Source of the DNA: an uncultured Lachnospiraceae bacterium
GTDB taxonomy: Bacteria; Bacillota; Clostridia; Lachnospirales; Lachnospiraceae
NCBI GenBank assembly: GCA_902782655.1
Contig: CACZNY010000386.1
Span: 1 to 6,860, forward strand
Direction of reading: 5' to 3'
DNA length: 6,860 nucleotides
Shown: positions 1 to 6,850 of the stretch, piece by piece
How the letters are laid out: each line of letters begins with the position of its first letter
Numbering within the stretch: position 1 is the stretch's first letter
Notes under the pieces: generated by a model
The model's input: the letters and a program-made list of their open reading frames with translations, nothing else
Databases searched by the model: none
Told to the model about the DNA's origin: nothing
Translations under genes and position numbers: made by a program

Positions 1-46
1 AAAACGCCCCGAACGGTGTATTGCTTTCAAATGACCATTCCGTAAA

Positions 47-76
47 ATAATACCTATATGCCATGAAGCATGTCAA
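47..76 (-). promoter_or_regulatory. Probable sigma-A promoter directly downstream of polC
   Basis: On the minus strand a perfect -35 box TTGACA (71-76) is followed by an 18-nt spacer and a -10 box TATTAT (47-52), one mismatch from consensus. Transcription would start near position 40 and run out of the left edge of the window. The -35 box lies only 10 nt past the polC stop codon, and no hairpin terminator is visible between them. It probably drives the next gene or RNA, in addition to any read-through from polC. No start codon with a ribosome-binding site is seen in the remaining 40 nt, so the product is unknown. The boxes are seen directly; activity is inferred. Confidence 0.6.
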
Positions 77-86
77 GGAATCAGGC

Positions 87-3000
87 TCACAGGTCAAAAA
101 ATGAGAGCTGATTCGTCTCGGGAAGCTCATCAAGTATCCCAAGCTCCAAAAGCCTGTCGGCCACTGCAGCCGAAGCTCCGCTCCTCTGGCAGAAATCCTC
201 CTTTGAAAGGAAGGGGCCGCCGGATCCGGAGGAATTGATATTTGATATTATGGCATCCGCGGCTTTGGGACCTATTGCCGTGATCGATGACAGCGCCGGC
301 ATTATCTTTCCGTCCACTATCTGAAATTTCCTCGCGGATACCCTGTACAGATCTATTTTGCAGAATTCAAAGCCTCTGGCATACATCTCCTGTACTATCC
401 TCATATCGCGGAGCTCCTTCTTCTCGGTATCCTTGAGCTTCTTCCTCTCCTCCTGAAGCTTCTTCTCCATCTTTCTGTACTCGTCTATGAGCTCAGCGAG
501 CATGGCTGGTCCCTGGCAGCATTTCTCATAGGAAAAGCCGTCCGCCCTCACAGAGAAATAGCCGCAGTAGTAGGCAAGGGGCATATACACCTTAAACCAG
601 GCTATCCTGTAGGCCATCATTACATAGGCCGCCGCATGAGCCTTGGGAAACATATACTGGATAGTCTGGCACGATATGATATACCAGTCAGGCACACCGT
701 GATCCGCCATGTCCTGCTTCCAGGTCTCCCATTCCTTACATTTGCCTCCGGCCACCTTGCCCTTCCTGACATTCTCCATTATCTTGAAGGACTCCTGGCT
801 GTCCAGCCCCTTTCCTATAAGGTACAGCATGATGTCATCACGGCAGCAGATACAGGTGGAAAGGGTGGCGGTACCGCTCTTGATAAGATCCTCCGCATTA
901 TGGGACCAAACCTCGGTGCCGTGGGCAAGGCCCGATATCCTGACAAGGTCAGTGAAATTTTCAGGCTTTGCATCCATTACCATCTTAATGGCATTGTCAG
1001 TGCCGAACTCGGGAAGTCCCATTGAGCCGTTGGGAGTCCCTCCTATGTCAGCGCTTGTGATGCCGAGAGCCGAGGTATCCTTGAAGAGCGTCATGACCTT
1101 TTTATCATCCAGGGGTATGTCCCTCGGATCCACTCCCGTGATATCCTGCAGGAATTTGATCATTTCAGGATCCTGATGTCCGAGATTATCAAGCTTCAGC
1201 AGGTTATGATCTATGGAATGGAAATCAAAATGCGTGGTTATGGTAGGATCTTCCATCTTATCCGCGGGATGCTGTATGGGCGTGAAGGTATCTATCTCCT
1301 CACCGTGGGGCAGCACTATGACTCCTCCCGGATGCTGGCCGGTGGTCCTCAGTATCCCCGTGCAGCCTCTTGCTATCCTGTCAAGCTCCGCCGACCTTAC
1401 ATTGGTCTGCTTCTCCTCATAATACTTTTTCGTATAGCCGTAGGCAGTCTTGTCAGCCACGGTCTCTATGGTGCCCGCCCTGAAGGCATGACCGGCGCCG
1501 AAAATGACCTCGGTATATTTATGGGATTTCGACTGATAGTCCGAGGAGAAATTCAGGTCTATGTCAGGCTCCTTATCACCCTTGAAGCCGAGGAAGGTTT
1601 CAAAGGGTATGTCAAAGCCCATCTTCATGAGCTTCTCGCCGCATTCCGGACAGACCGCATCCGGAAGGTCTATGCCGCAGGTATTTTCCTCGTGGTACTT
1701 CATCACTACTTCCGAATCAAAATCCGAATACTTGCATTTGGGACAAAGATAATGCGGACGCAGGGAATTGACCTCCGTGATACCCGCAAGATAAGCCGCA
1801 AAGGACGAGCCCACCGAGCCGCGGCTTCCCACAAGATAACCGTCCTCATTGCTCTTCCACACAAGCTTCTGGGCTATGATATACATGACGGAATAACCGT
1901 TTCCTATGATGGATTTAAGCTCGGTATCCATGCGCTCCTCCACCACCTTTGGAAGCACATCCCCGTAGAGCTCATGAGCCCTTTTCACGCAGATCTCTCT
2001 TAAGGTCTCCTCGGAATGCTCGATGACGGGGGGACATTTGTCAGGCCTCACGGGAAAAATGCGGTCCACCATATCCGCTATGAGATTGGTATTGTCGATC
2101 ACTATCTCCCTTGCCTTATCAGAGCCAAGATACTGAAACTCCTCCAGCATCTCATCCGTAGTCCTTAAGAATAAAGGCGGCGAATCCTCGCTTCTCTTGT
2201 CGTCGGGCTTATGCCTGATTATCCTTCTGTAGATCTCGTCCTCCGGATCTATGAAATGCACATCCCCGGTGGCGCATACCGGCTTATCCCAATGCTCTCC
2301 GAGCTCCGTTATCCTCCGGTTTATCTCCTCTATATCCTCTCTCGAATTGATATCGTTATCCCGCTCTGTAAGGGACAGATAGTTTACTGCAGGCTGCACC
2401 TCAAGGAAATCATAGAAGCTTACGATATTCGCTATCTCCTGCTCCGGTCTGTCATCTATGAGCGCCCTGTAAAGCTCTCCTCTTTCGCAGGCGCTTCCGA
2501 GTATCAGCCCCTCGCGGTGAGCTATCAGCTCGCTCTTAGGTATCCTCGGAACCTTCTCATAGGTTCCCCCGAAATACTTCACATGGGACATGGATACAAG
2601 CCTGTAAAGATTCACCCTGCCGGTCTCGTTTTTGGCAAGTATCGTCACATGGAAGGGCATAAGATGCTGCATCACTTCATCGGAAAGCGATAGCTTTTCC
2701 CTGACCTCTGCCAGCTCATTTATCCCCTGCTCCTTCATCAGCTCACAGAGCTTCACCCATATGCCGCCGGTAGCCGTGGCATCATCCACGGCTCTGTGAT
2801 GCTGGGTGAGCACCACGCCAAGCTCCTTTGCCACCCTGTCAAGGGTGAAGCGCCCGAGCCTCGGCAGCATGCTCCTTGACAGCATGAGTGTATCCGCATA
2901 TACCCTGTCAAAGGGGATGTTCAGCCTTTTCGCATTCTCCGCAATGAAGGAGATATCAAAGGTGACATTATGGCCTACCATGGCGGCCCCCCTGGAAAAT

Positions 3001-4601
3001 TCCAGGAATCTGGGCAGCACCTTGTCTATCGTATCCGCATCCTTCACCATATTGTCGGTGATGGTGGTGAGCTTTGTGATCCTGTAGGGTATGGGACATT
3101 CGGGATTTACAAACTCGTCAAAGCTGTCCACTATCTTTCCGTCCTGCACTATCACGGCACCAATCTCGATGATCCGGTTATGCACGGGAGAAAAGCCCGT
3201 GGTCTCTATATCAAACACACAATAGGTGTCATCAAGCATATGGGGTATCGAAGGATCCGGCTCCCCCGCGCAGTCCACGGCGTTCTTCATATCATCCACC
3301 ATATAGGCTTCCATGCCGTAGATGATCTTGAAGTCCTTATTTTTAAGCTCCGTATGATTGGCAGTGGGGAAGGCCTGCACCGAGCCGTGGTCGGTGATGG
3401 CGAGGGCGCTCCACCCCCATCTGTCCGCCGTCTTCAGCACATCCTTCACGTCATCCACGCCGTCCATATTGCTCATTTTCGTATGGCAGTGAAGCTCCAC
3501 TCTTTTTCTTACGGCATTGTCCTCACGCTTCACCCTGAAGTCCTCGATCTTCCTGATGCCGCTTACCATGCCGAGGGTGGGCTCATGCTCGAATTTTCCG
3601 AGACCCACTGTACCCCTTATCTTCAGGAATTTTCCGGGGGCTATATCCTCCCTGAGCTTCTTTCCCTGCTCCACGGGCGGGAAAAGCCTGACTCCTATGG
3701 TATCCGTATAATCAGTGATATCAAACTTCATCATAAGGAGGGTTCCTTCCTTGACCTCCTTATCCTCATAGCTTATCACCTCGCCTCTTATTGTTACCTC
3801 TCCGGCCTCCCCGTCGATATCTGCTATGGGTACGGACTGCTCGGGCACATCCCTTTTGTAGATCACCGCGGGATCATCGGTGCTTCCTGCATTTCCTGCT
3901 CCTGCCTTCCTGAATGAAGCGCCGTCACCCTTACGGTATGTCCTTTGTCTGTTACCGCCTGAGGGCCGGTTGCCGCTCTTTGTCTGCTCTGTTTCAGGCT
4001 TTTTTGCCGCCCTGAGCGCTCTTCCGGATATGGCCGCTATCTCCTGCTGTACCCTCTTCTCCGCCTCAAGCCTCTCAAGGGAAGGCTCAGGCTTTTCATA
4101 GCTTATGCTCACCCTGCAGGTAAGCCCGGCCTTTTCCATGAAGATCTCCGTAAGATACTCCTCCAGACCGGAAGCCAGGTCATGGGCTACAATGGTGTCC
4201 TCCAGGGTCACCACCAGCCTGTCCGTACCGTCAAAGCTTTTTTTCGCCTGATGATAGACGGAGTACATCACCGGCTGCTCTGCCTTCATGCCGTAGGCAA
4301 TGCTTCCCTTATATTCATCATAAAAATTTGCTGCGTTATACTGTGACGACAGTGAAAAATGCTCATGAAGCCTGACCCTGACCCTTCCTTTGGGGTCAAG
4401 GCTTGAAGCCAGCTCCTTCTGCACCGTATATATATCCTTCACATGAACGGGATGGGAGGTTACTACAGAAACCTCGACCCTTGATCTGTCCGAGGTCATG
4501 CTGATGCCCGTGACAAAAACACCCCCGAGCATTTCCCTGAGCTCGGCTGACTTCGGCTCATATGCCGGAAACACTTCAAAGAAAGGCTTTTTTGAGCTCA
4601 T
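87..4601 (-). CDS. polC: DNA polymerase III PolC-type, Gram-positive replicative polymerase with built-in 3'-5' exonuclease
   Basis: Replicative polymerase that copies chromosomal DNA at the fork, bound to the sliding clamp, and proofreads with its own exonuclease. Domain order seen: N-terminal domain (about 1-180); basic, Gly/Lys/Arg-rich linker (194-243); OB fold (about 252-350); PHP domain first part with HCHT at 371-374 and TDH at 403-405; inserted DEDDh exonuclease (about 457-622) with Asp464/Glu466 (DIETTG), Asp549 (GHNVTFD) and His602/Asp607; PHP second part (GDVH at 779-782); palm and fingers with GSRGSVGSS (925-933), a four-cysteine zinc site (Cys953, 956, 984, 987), catalytic Asp1013/Asp1015 (PDIDLNF) and Asp1126 (HFDFHS), and nucleotide-binding YMFPKAHAAAY (1316-1326); helix-hairpin-helix near 1437-1452; C-terminal clamp motif QLSFF (1498-1502). 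At 1504 residues it is somewhat longer than Bacillus subtilis PolC (1437), partly from the linker and a Lys/Glu-rich stretch (1371-1400). The start has AGGAG 9 nt upstream and overlaps ispG by 26 nt. All catalytic residues are present and the gene is intact. Confidence 0.98.
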   Translation of the reverse strand: MSSKKPFFEVFPAYEPKSAELREMLGGVFVTGISMTSDRSRVEVSVVTSHPVHVKDIYTVQKELASSLDPKGRVRVRLHEHFSLSSQYNAANFYDEYKGSIAYGMKAEQPVMYSVYHQAKKSFDGTDRLVVTLEDTIVAHDLASGLEEYLTEIFMEKAGLTCRVSISYEKPEPSLERLEAEKRVQQEIAAISGRALRAAKKPETEQTKSGNRPSGGNRQRTYRKGDGASFRKAGAGNAGSTDDPAVIYKRDVPEQSVPIADIDGEAGEVTIRGEVISYEDKEVKEGTLLMMKFDITDYTDTIGVRLFPPVEQGKKLREDIAPGKFLKIRGTVGLGKFEHEPTLGMVSGIRKIEDFRVKREDNAVRKRVELHCHTKMSNMDGVDDVKDVLKTADRWGWSALAITDHGSVQAFPTANHTELKNKDFKIIYGMEAYMVDDMKNAVDCAGEPDPSIPHMLDDTYCVFDIETTGFSPVHNRIIEIGAVIVQDGKIVDSFDEFVNPECPIPYRITKLTTITDNMVKDADTIDKVLPRFLEFSRGAAMVGHNVTFDISFIAENAKRLNIPFDRVYADTLMLSRSMLPRLGRFTLDRVAKELGVVLTQHHRAVDDATATGGIWVKLCELMKEQGINELAEVREKLSLSDEVMQHLMPFHVTILAKNETGRVNLYRLVSMSHVKYFGGTYEKVPRIPKSELIAHREGLILGSACERGELYRALIDDRPEQEIANIVSFYDFLEVQPAVNYLSLTERDNDINSREDIEEINRRITELGEHWDKPVCATGDVHFIDPEDEIYRRIIRHKPDDKRSEDSPPLFLRTTDEMLEEFQYLGSDKAREIVIDNTNLIADMVDRIFPVRPDKCPPVIEHSEETLREICVKRAHELYGDVLPKVVEERMDTELKSIIGNGYSVMYIIAQKLVWKSNEDGYLVGSRGSVGSSFAAYLAGITEVNSLRPHYLCPKCKYSDFDSEVVMKYHEENTCGIDLPDAVCPECGEKLMKMGFDIPFETFLGFKGDKEPDIDLNFSSDYQSKSHKYTEVIFGAGHAFRAGTIETVADKTAYGYTKKYYEEKQTNVRSAELDRIARGCTGILRTTGQHPGGVIVLPHGEEIDTFTPIQHPADKMEDPTITTHFDFHSIDHNLLKLDNLGHQDPEMIKFLQDITGVDPRDIPLDDKKVMTLFKDTSALGITSADIGGTPNGSMGLPEFGTDNAIKMVMDAKPENFTDLVRISGLAHGTEVWSHNAEDLIKSGTATLSTCICCRDDIMLYLIGKGLDSQESFKIMENVRKGKVAGGKCKEWETWKQDMADHGVPDWYIISCQTIQYMFPKAHAAAYVMMAYRIAWFKVYMPLAYYCGYFSVRADGFSYEKCCQGPAMLAELIDEYRKMEKKLQEERKKLKDTEKKELRDMRIVQEMYARGFEFCKIDLYRVSARKFQIVDGKIMPALSSITAIGPKAADAIISNINSSGSGGPFLSKEDFCQRSGASAAVADRLLELGILDELPETNQLSFFDL

Positions 4602-5634
4602 CTTCCAACGCTCCTACTATATCTGCTTCGGGTACTTTTCTTATTATCTCGCCGCGCCTTATGATGAGTCCTTCGCCGCGGCCCCCCGCTACCCCTATAT
4701 CCGCTTCTCTTGCTTCTCCCGGACCGTTCACGGCGCAGCCCATGACCGCTACCTTGATGTTTAAGTCCCTGTATTTGGACAGCATCTTCTCCACCCTGCC
4801 CTCGAGATCGATAAGGTCTATCTCCGTCCTTCCGCAGGTAGGACAGGAAACTATCTCTATGCCGCCCTTATAAAGCCCCAGAGATCTCAATATGATCCGT
4901 GCGCTCTTTACCTCCTCCACGGGATCCCCGGTAAGGGATACCCTTATGGTATCTCCTATCCCTTCGTAGAGGATTATGCCTATGCCGACTCCGGATTTGA
5001 TATTGCCTGAGACCAGTGAGCCTGCCTCGGTGATGCCCACATGAAGGGGATAGGGGCATCTGGGAGCCAGAGCCTCATGTGCCTTTACGGCCATCATCAC
5101 GTCAGAGGACTTTATCGAGACGACGATATTCTCATATCCTGCCCTCTCTATCATCTGCACCTTATCCAGCGCCGATTCCACAATGCCTTCGGCAGTGACT
5201 CCTCCGTACCTGTCCACGATCTCCTTTTCAAGGGAGCCCGAATTCACTCCTACCCTTATCGGGATATCCCTCTCCCGTGCGGCCTCCACCACCTTCAGAA
5301 GCTTTTCCTCACCTCCGATATTGCCCGGGTTTATCCTTATCTTGTCTGCCCCGTTTTCAATGGCCATTATCGCCATACGGTGATCAAAATGGATATCCGC
5401 TACCAACGGGATATTTATACGCTTCCTGATCCTGGCCACTGCCTTTGCGGAGGCTTCATCCGGCACCGTGCATCTTATGATGTCACAGCCCGCCTCTTCA
5501 AGCTCTTCTATCTGTCTTACCGTAGCCTCCACATCGGATGTCTTTGTATTGGTCATTGACTGGATGAGGATGGGATTCCCCCCTCCTATCACCTTATTTC
5601 CGATCCTTATTACCCTTGTCCTGTCTCTGTACAT
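4576..5634 (-). CDS. ispG: 4-hydroxy-3-methylbut-2-en-1-yl diphosphate synthase (HMBPP synthase, GcpE)
   Basis: Cytosolic [4Fe-4S] enzyme of the MEP (non-mevalonate) isoprenoid pathway. It reductively opens the ring of methylerythritol cyclodiphosphate to give HMBPP, with electrons from ferredoxin or flavodoxin. The 352 residues form an N-terminal TIM-barrel domain (about 1-255) and a C-terminal Fe-S domain. Family signatures seen: PILIQSMTNT (21-30), PLVADIHFD (76-84), RINPGNIG (100-107), GVNSGSLEK (129-137), GITEAG (200-205) and GIGDTIRVSL (225-234). The cluster ligands are Cys264 and Cys267 (CPTCGR), Cys300 and Glu307 (NGPGEA). The length matches the compact bacterial form without the plant insertion. 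The ATG at 5634 has AAGG 9 nt upstream and overlaps the preceding gene by 41 nt; the 3' end overlaps polC by 26 nt. Dxr and rseP, often upstream of ispG in Clostridia, are not next to it here. The gene looks complete and functional. Confidence 0.97.
   Translation of the reverse strand: MYRDRTRVIRIGNKVIGGGNPILIQSMTNTKTSDVEATVRQIEELEEAGCDIIRCTVPDEASAKAVARIRKRINIPLVADIHFDHRMAIMAIENGADKIRINPGNIGGEEKLLKVVEAARERDIPIRVGVNSGSLEKEIVDRYGGVTAEGIVESALDKVQMIERAGYENIVVSIKSSDVMMAVKAHEALAPRCPYPLHVGITEAGSLVSGNIKSGVGIGIILYEGIGDTIRVSLTGDPVEEVKSARIILRSLGLYKGGIEIVSCPTCGRTEIDLIDLEGRVEKMLSKYRDLNIKVAVMGCAVNGPGEAREADIGVAGGRGEGLIIRRGEIIRKVPEADIVGALEDELKKAFL
4611..4615 (-). promoter_or_regulatory. Ribosome-binding site of polC inside the ispG 3' end
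   Basis: AGGAG on the minus strand lies 9 nt before the polC ATG at 4601, which is ideal spacing and fixes the polC start. It lies within the last codons of ispG, whose stop codon (4576-4578) is downstream of the polC start. Ribosomes finishing ispG therefore pass over it, which suggests translational coupling. Confidence 0.8.
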
Positions 5635-6649
5635 CTCCCCCTGCCTTTTCCATCCTGATCATTTCATAGGATGCTTCTGTTTCTATGCCTCTGCTTTTGC
5701 AATGATCACTGACCAGATATATGAATCTCTCCGCTACTGCTTTCTTCTTAAGCTCGGAAAAGATCCTGAACTCCCCGTCATCCATGACGACGATCTTGCT
5801 GAACTCAGGCTGCCAGTTTTTGAGTATCTTTGCCAGCTTTTCCCTGTCCCCAGGAGTCCTGAACCGGATGACCATTGCCTCCTTTATGTCTTTGCTTTCC
5901 GCCTCCTGCTTCAGCTCCTCAAGATACCGCTCGTTAAAGAAGCCGGTATCCGGATCCATATAGCTTAATCTTCGGAACATATAGTAATCCGCAAACATCA
6001 GGCCGACGGCATAGCCAAGGCCATCCACCAGATAGGATGTCGTAGCTGAAATGATAAGTCCGAGGACTATAGGGATCACAGTCGGAGTCACCCTGATATA
6101 TTCCGGGATCTTTTTTCTTTTTTTCTCATGCACAAGGACAATATAGGAGGCGATAATGTAAAAGCACCATATTAAGAATGACGCTTTGTTCATATAGTAT
6201 TCAGCCATCTGGATAGCCATTGGAGCCGAATCGGGGATCGGTATGACACTGGTCAGGAATGTAATGACCAGACCTGCATAAAACGGGATCATGACAACGG
6301 GATATCTCCTCCATATGATGTCCATGCTGTGATGCAGGGTATATTCCACAAAAAGAAGCCAGTAGACCACCAGCAGAAGCGGTATCACTCCTATCAGGAA
6401 ATCACAGATGAAATCCAGCACTGAAACTAAGGGTTTATCTATCCTGTGATAGTTTATCAGGAGAAAACAGGTCGCGATATAGGTCAGGCACAGCGCCATA
6501 TTGAAGATACACATGCGGAAAAAAAAGTTCATCTCCGCGGGTCTTTTCTTCCTGTGAAGGACCTGTCCGATGAGCATGGCGGGGATAGGCAGTATCATCA
6601 GATTCATTATGATCTGTCTTATGAATATCAGTTCCAGATTCCTGTTCAT
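5594..6649 (-). CDS. Integral membrane protein with degenerate GGDEF-like C-terminal domain
   Basis: I do not recognise a named gene. From the ATG at 6649 the protein has 351 residues. Hydrophobic segments, probably six membrane helices, lie near 8-30, 42-66, 78-104, 116-137, 156-173 and 187-222. The cytoplasmic tail begins with MDPDTGFFNERYLEEL (231-246), closely resembling the opening D-x-LTG-x-x-N-R of diguanylate cyclase GGDEF domains. A second match, DDGEF (290-294), falls where GGDEF would be expected but has lost both glycines, and the domain is short (about 120 residues). It is therefore unlikely to make c-di-GMP; a sensory or ligand-binding role is inference. A lysine-rich loop (176-180) follows helix five. 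The chosen start has AGGA 10 nt upstream and GGAGG 15 nt upstream. The frame stays open back to a TTG at 6790, which would add 47 residues but begins inside a palindrome and has no evident ribosome-binding site. The TAA stop lies 41 nt inside ispG, so it is probably co-transcribed with ispG and polC. Confidence 0.75.
   Translation of the reverse strand: MNRNLELIFIRQIIMNLMILPIPAMLIGQVLHRKKRPAEMNFFFRMCIFNMALCLTYIATCFLLINYHRIDKPLVSVLDFICDFLIGVIPLLLVVYWLLFVEYTLHHSMDIIWRRYPVVMIPFYAGLVITFLTSVIPIPDSAPMAIQMAEYYMNKASFLIWCFYIIASYIVLVHEKKRKKIPEYIRVTPTVIPIVLGLIISATTSYLVDGLGYAVGLMFADYYMFRRLSYMDPDTGFFNERYLEELKQEAESKDIKEAMVIRFRTPGDREKLAKILKNWQPEFSKIVVMDDGEFRIFSELKKKAVAERFIYLVSDHCKSRGIETEASYEMIRMEKAGGDVQRQDKGNKDRK
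5644..5647 (-). promoter_or_regulatory. Ribosome-binding site of ispG inside the upstream gene
   Basis: AAGG on the minus strand lies 9 nt from the ispG ATG at 5634. A G-rich run (GGGGG) also occurs closer to the ATG, but it ends only 2 nt from the start codon and is badly spaced for pairing. The site lies in the coding sequence of the upstream membrane-protein gene, which continues 41 nt into ispG. Use of this ATG agrees with the usual IspG N-terminus. Confidence 0.6.
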
Positions 6650-6659
6650 TGTACTGCGA

Positions 6660-6669
6660 TCCTGCCTCC
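6660..6669 (-). promoter_or_regulatory. Ribosome-binding region that favours the start at 6649
   Basis: On the minus strand GGAGG (6665-6669) and AGGA (6660-6663) precede the ATG at 6649 by 15 and 10 nt. The closer AGGA has acceptable spacing and the stronger GGAGG is rather far. Together they make the ATG at 6649 more likely than the TTG at 6790 or the internal ATG 14 codons further in, neither of which has a visible site. Confidence 0.5.
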
Positions 6670-6774
6670 GTATATCCCGATCATCCTGACATATGTTACG
6701 ACGAAACAATATTACAGCAAAAACTGCCGTAAATCCATACGTGGAATAAGACAAGGATAATTGATATAATCTGA
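6670..6774 (-). other. Non-coding leader between palindrome and membrane-protein gene
   Basis: This AT-richer stretch separates the palindrome from the ribosome-binding region of the first gene. It probably holds the 5' end of the operon transcript, but I find no -35/-10 pair with good boxes and spacing. The AT-rich stretches in it pair only with weak partners. I see no tRNA, no recognisable riboswitch and no small gene with its own ribosome-binding site. The operon promoter may lie here or further upstream, beyond the palindrome or the window edge. Confidence 0.35.
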
Positions 6775-6850
6775 TGATACAAACGCCCAAAGTCTAAATG
6801 GCGTTTGAACTTGTTCAAAAAGCCATTTGACTTTGGGCGTCGTTGTATCA
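6775..6850. repeat. Long imperfect inverted repeat (about 34 bp stem)
   Basis: The two halves (6775-6810 and 6813-6850) are nearly reverse complementary around a central TT (6811-6812). Paired blocks are 6775-6782 with 6843-6850, 6783-6794 with 6829-6840, 6796-6802 with 6822-6828, and 6804-6810 with 6813-6819. Interruptions are one extra base at 6795, two at 6841-6842, and a small internal loop (6803 against 6820-6821). The core word GCCCAAAGTC appears in the left arm and its complement in the right. No run of T follows the stem on either strand, so it is not a standard intrinsic terminator. It may be a palindromic intergenic repeat or miniature element, a bidirectional RNA hairpin, or a terminator that does not rely on a U-tract. 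Structure is certain; function unknown. Confidence 0.85.

Noticed and set aside
21..48. Possible plus-strand promoter TTGCTT / TAAAAT
   Set aside because: The -35 box matches only three of six positions, and no plus-strand gene lies downstream.
1176..2003. Plus-strand open frame of 275 codons
   Set aside because: Fully antisense to the conserved palm region of polC, with no recognisable domain. It is explained by codon bias of the opposite strand.
2736..3233. Exonuclease segment within polC as a separate inserted gene
   Set aside because: An exonuclease nested inside the PHP domain is the normal PolC architecture, and the frame is continuous.
2970..3917. Plus-strand open frame of 315 codons
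   Set aside because: Antisense to the PHP/exonuclease and OB regions of polC. The translation is His- and Gly-rich without domain signatures, so it is a shadow frame.
4868..5059. Minus-strand open frame of 63 codons inside ispG
   Set aside because: Lies in another frame of a strongly conserved gene. It is Arg-rich and shows no convincing domain signature.
5041..5559. Plus-strand open frame of 172 codons
   Set aside because: Antisense to ispG, with a Cys/His-rich composition typical of a reverse-complement shadow and no homologous look.
6807..6816. GAAC-TT-GTTC at the centre of the palindrome as a LexA/SOS box
   Set aside because: Gram-positive SOS boxes have GAAC and GTTC separated by four bases. 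Here the spacer is two, and the motif is simply the apex of the larger repeat.
6775..6850. Palindrome as a standard intrinsic terminator
   Set aside because: No T-run follows the stem on either strand and the stem is far longer than usual terminators.
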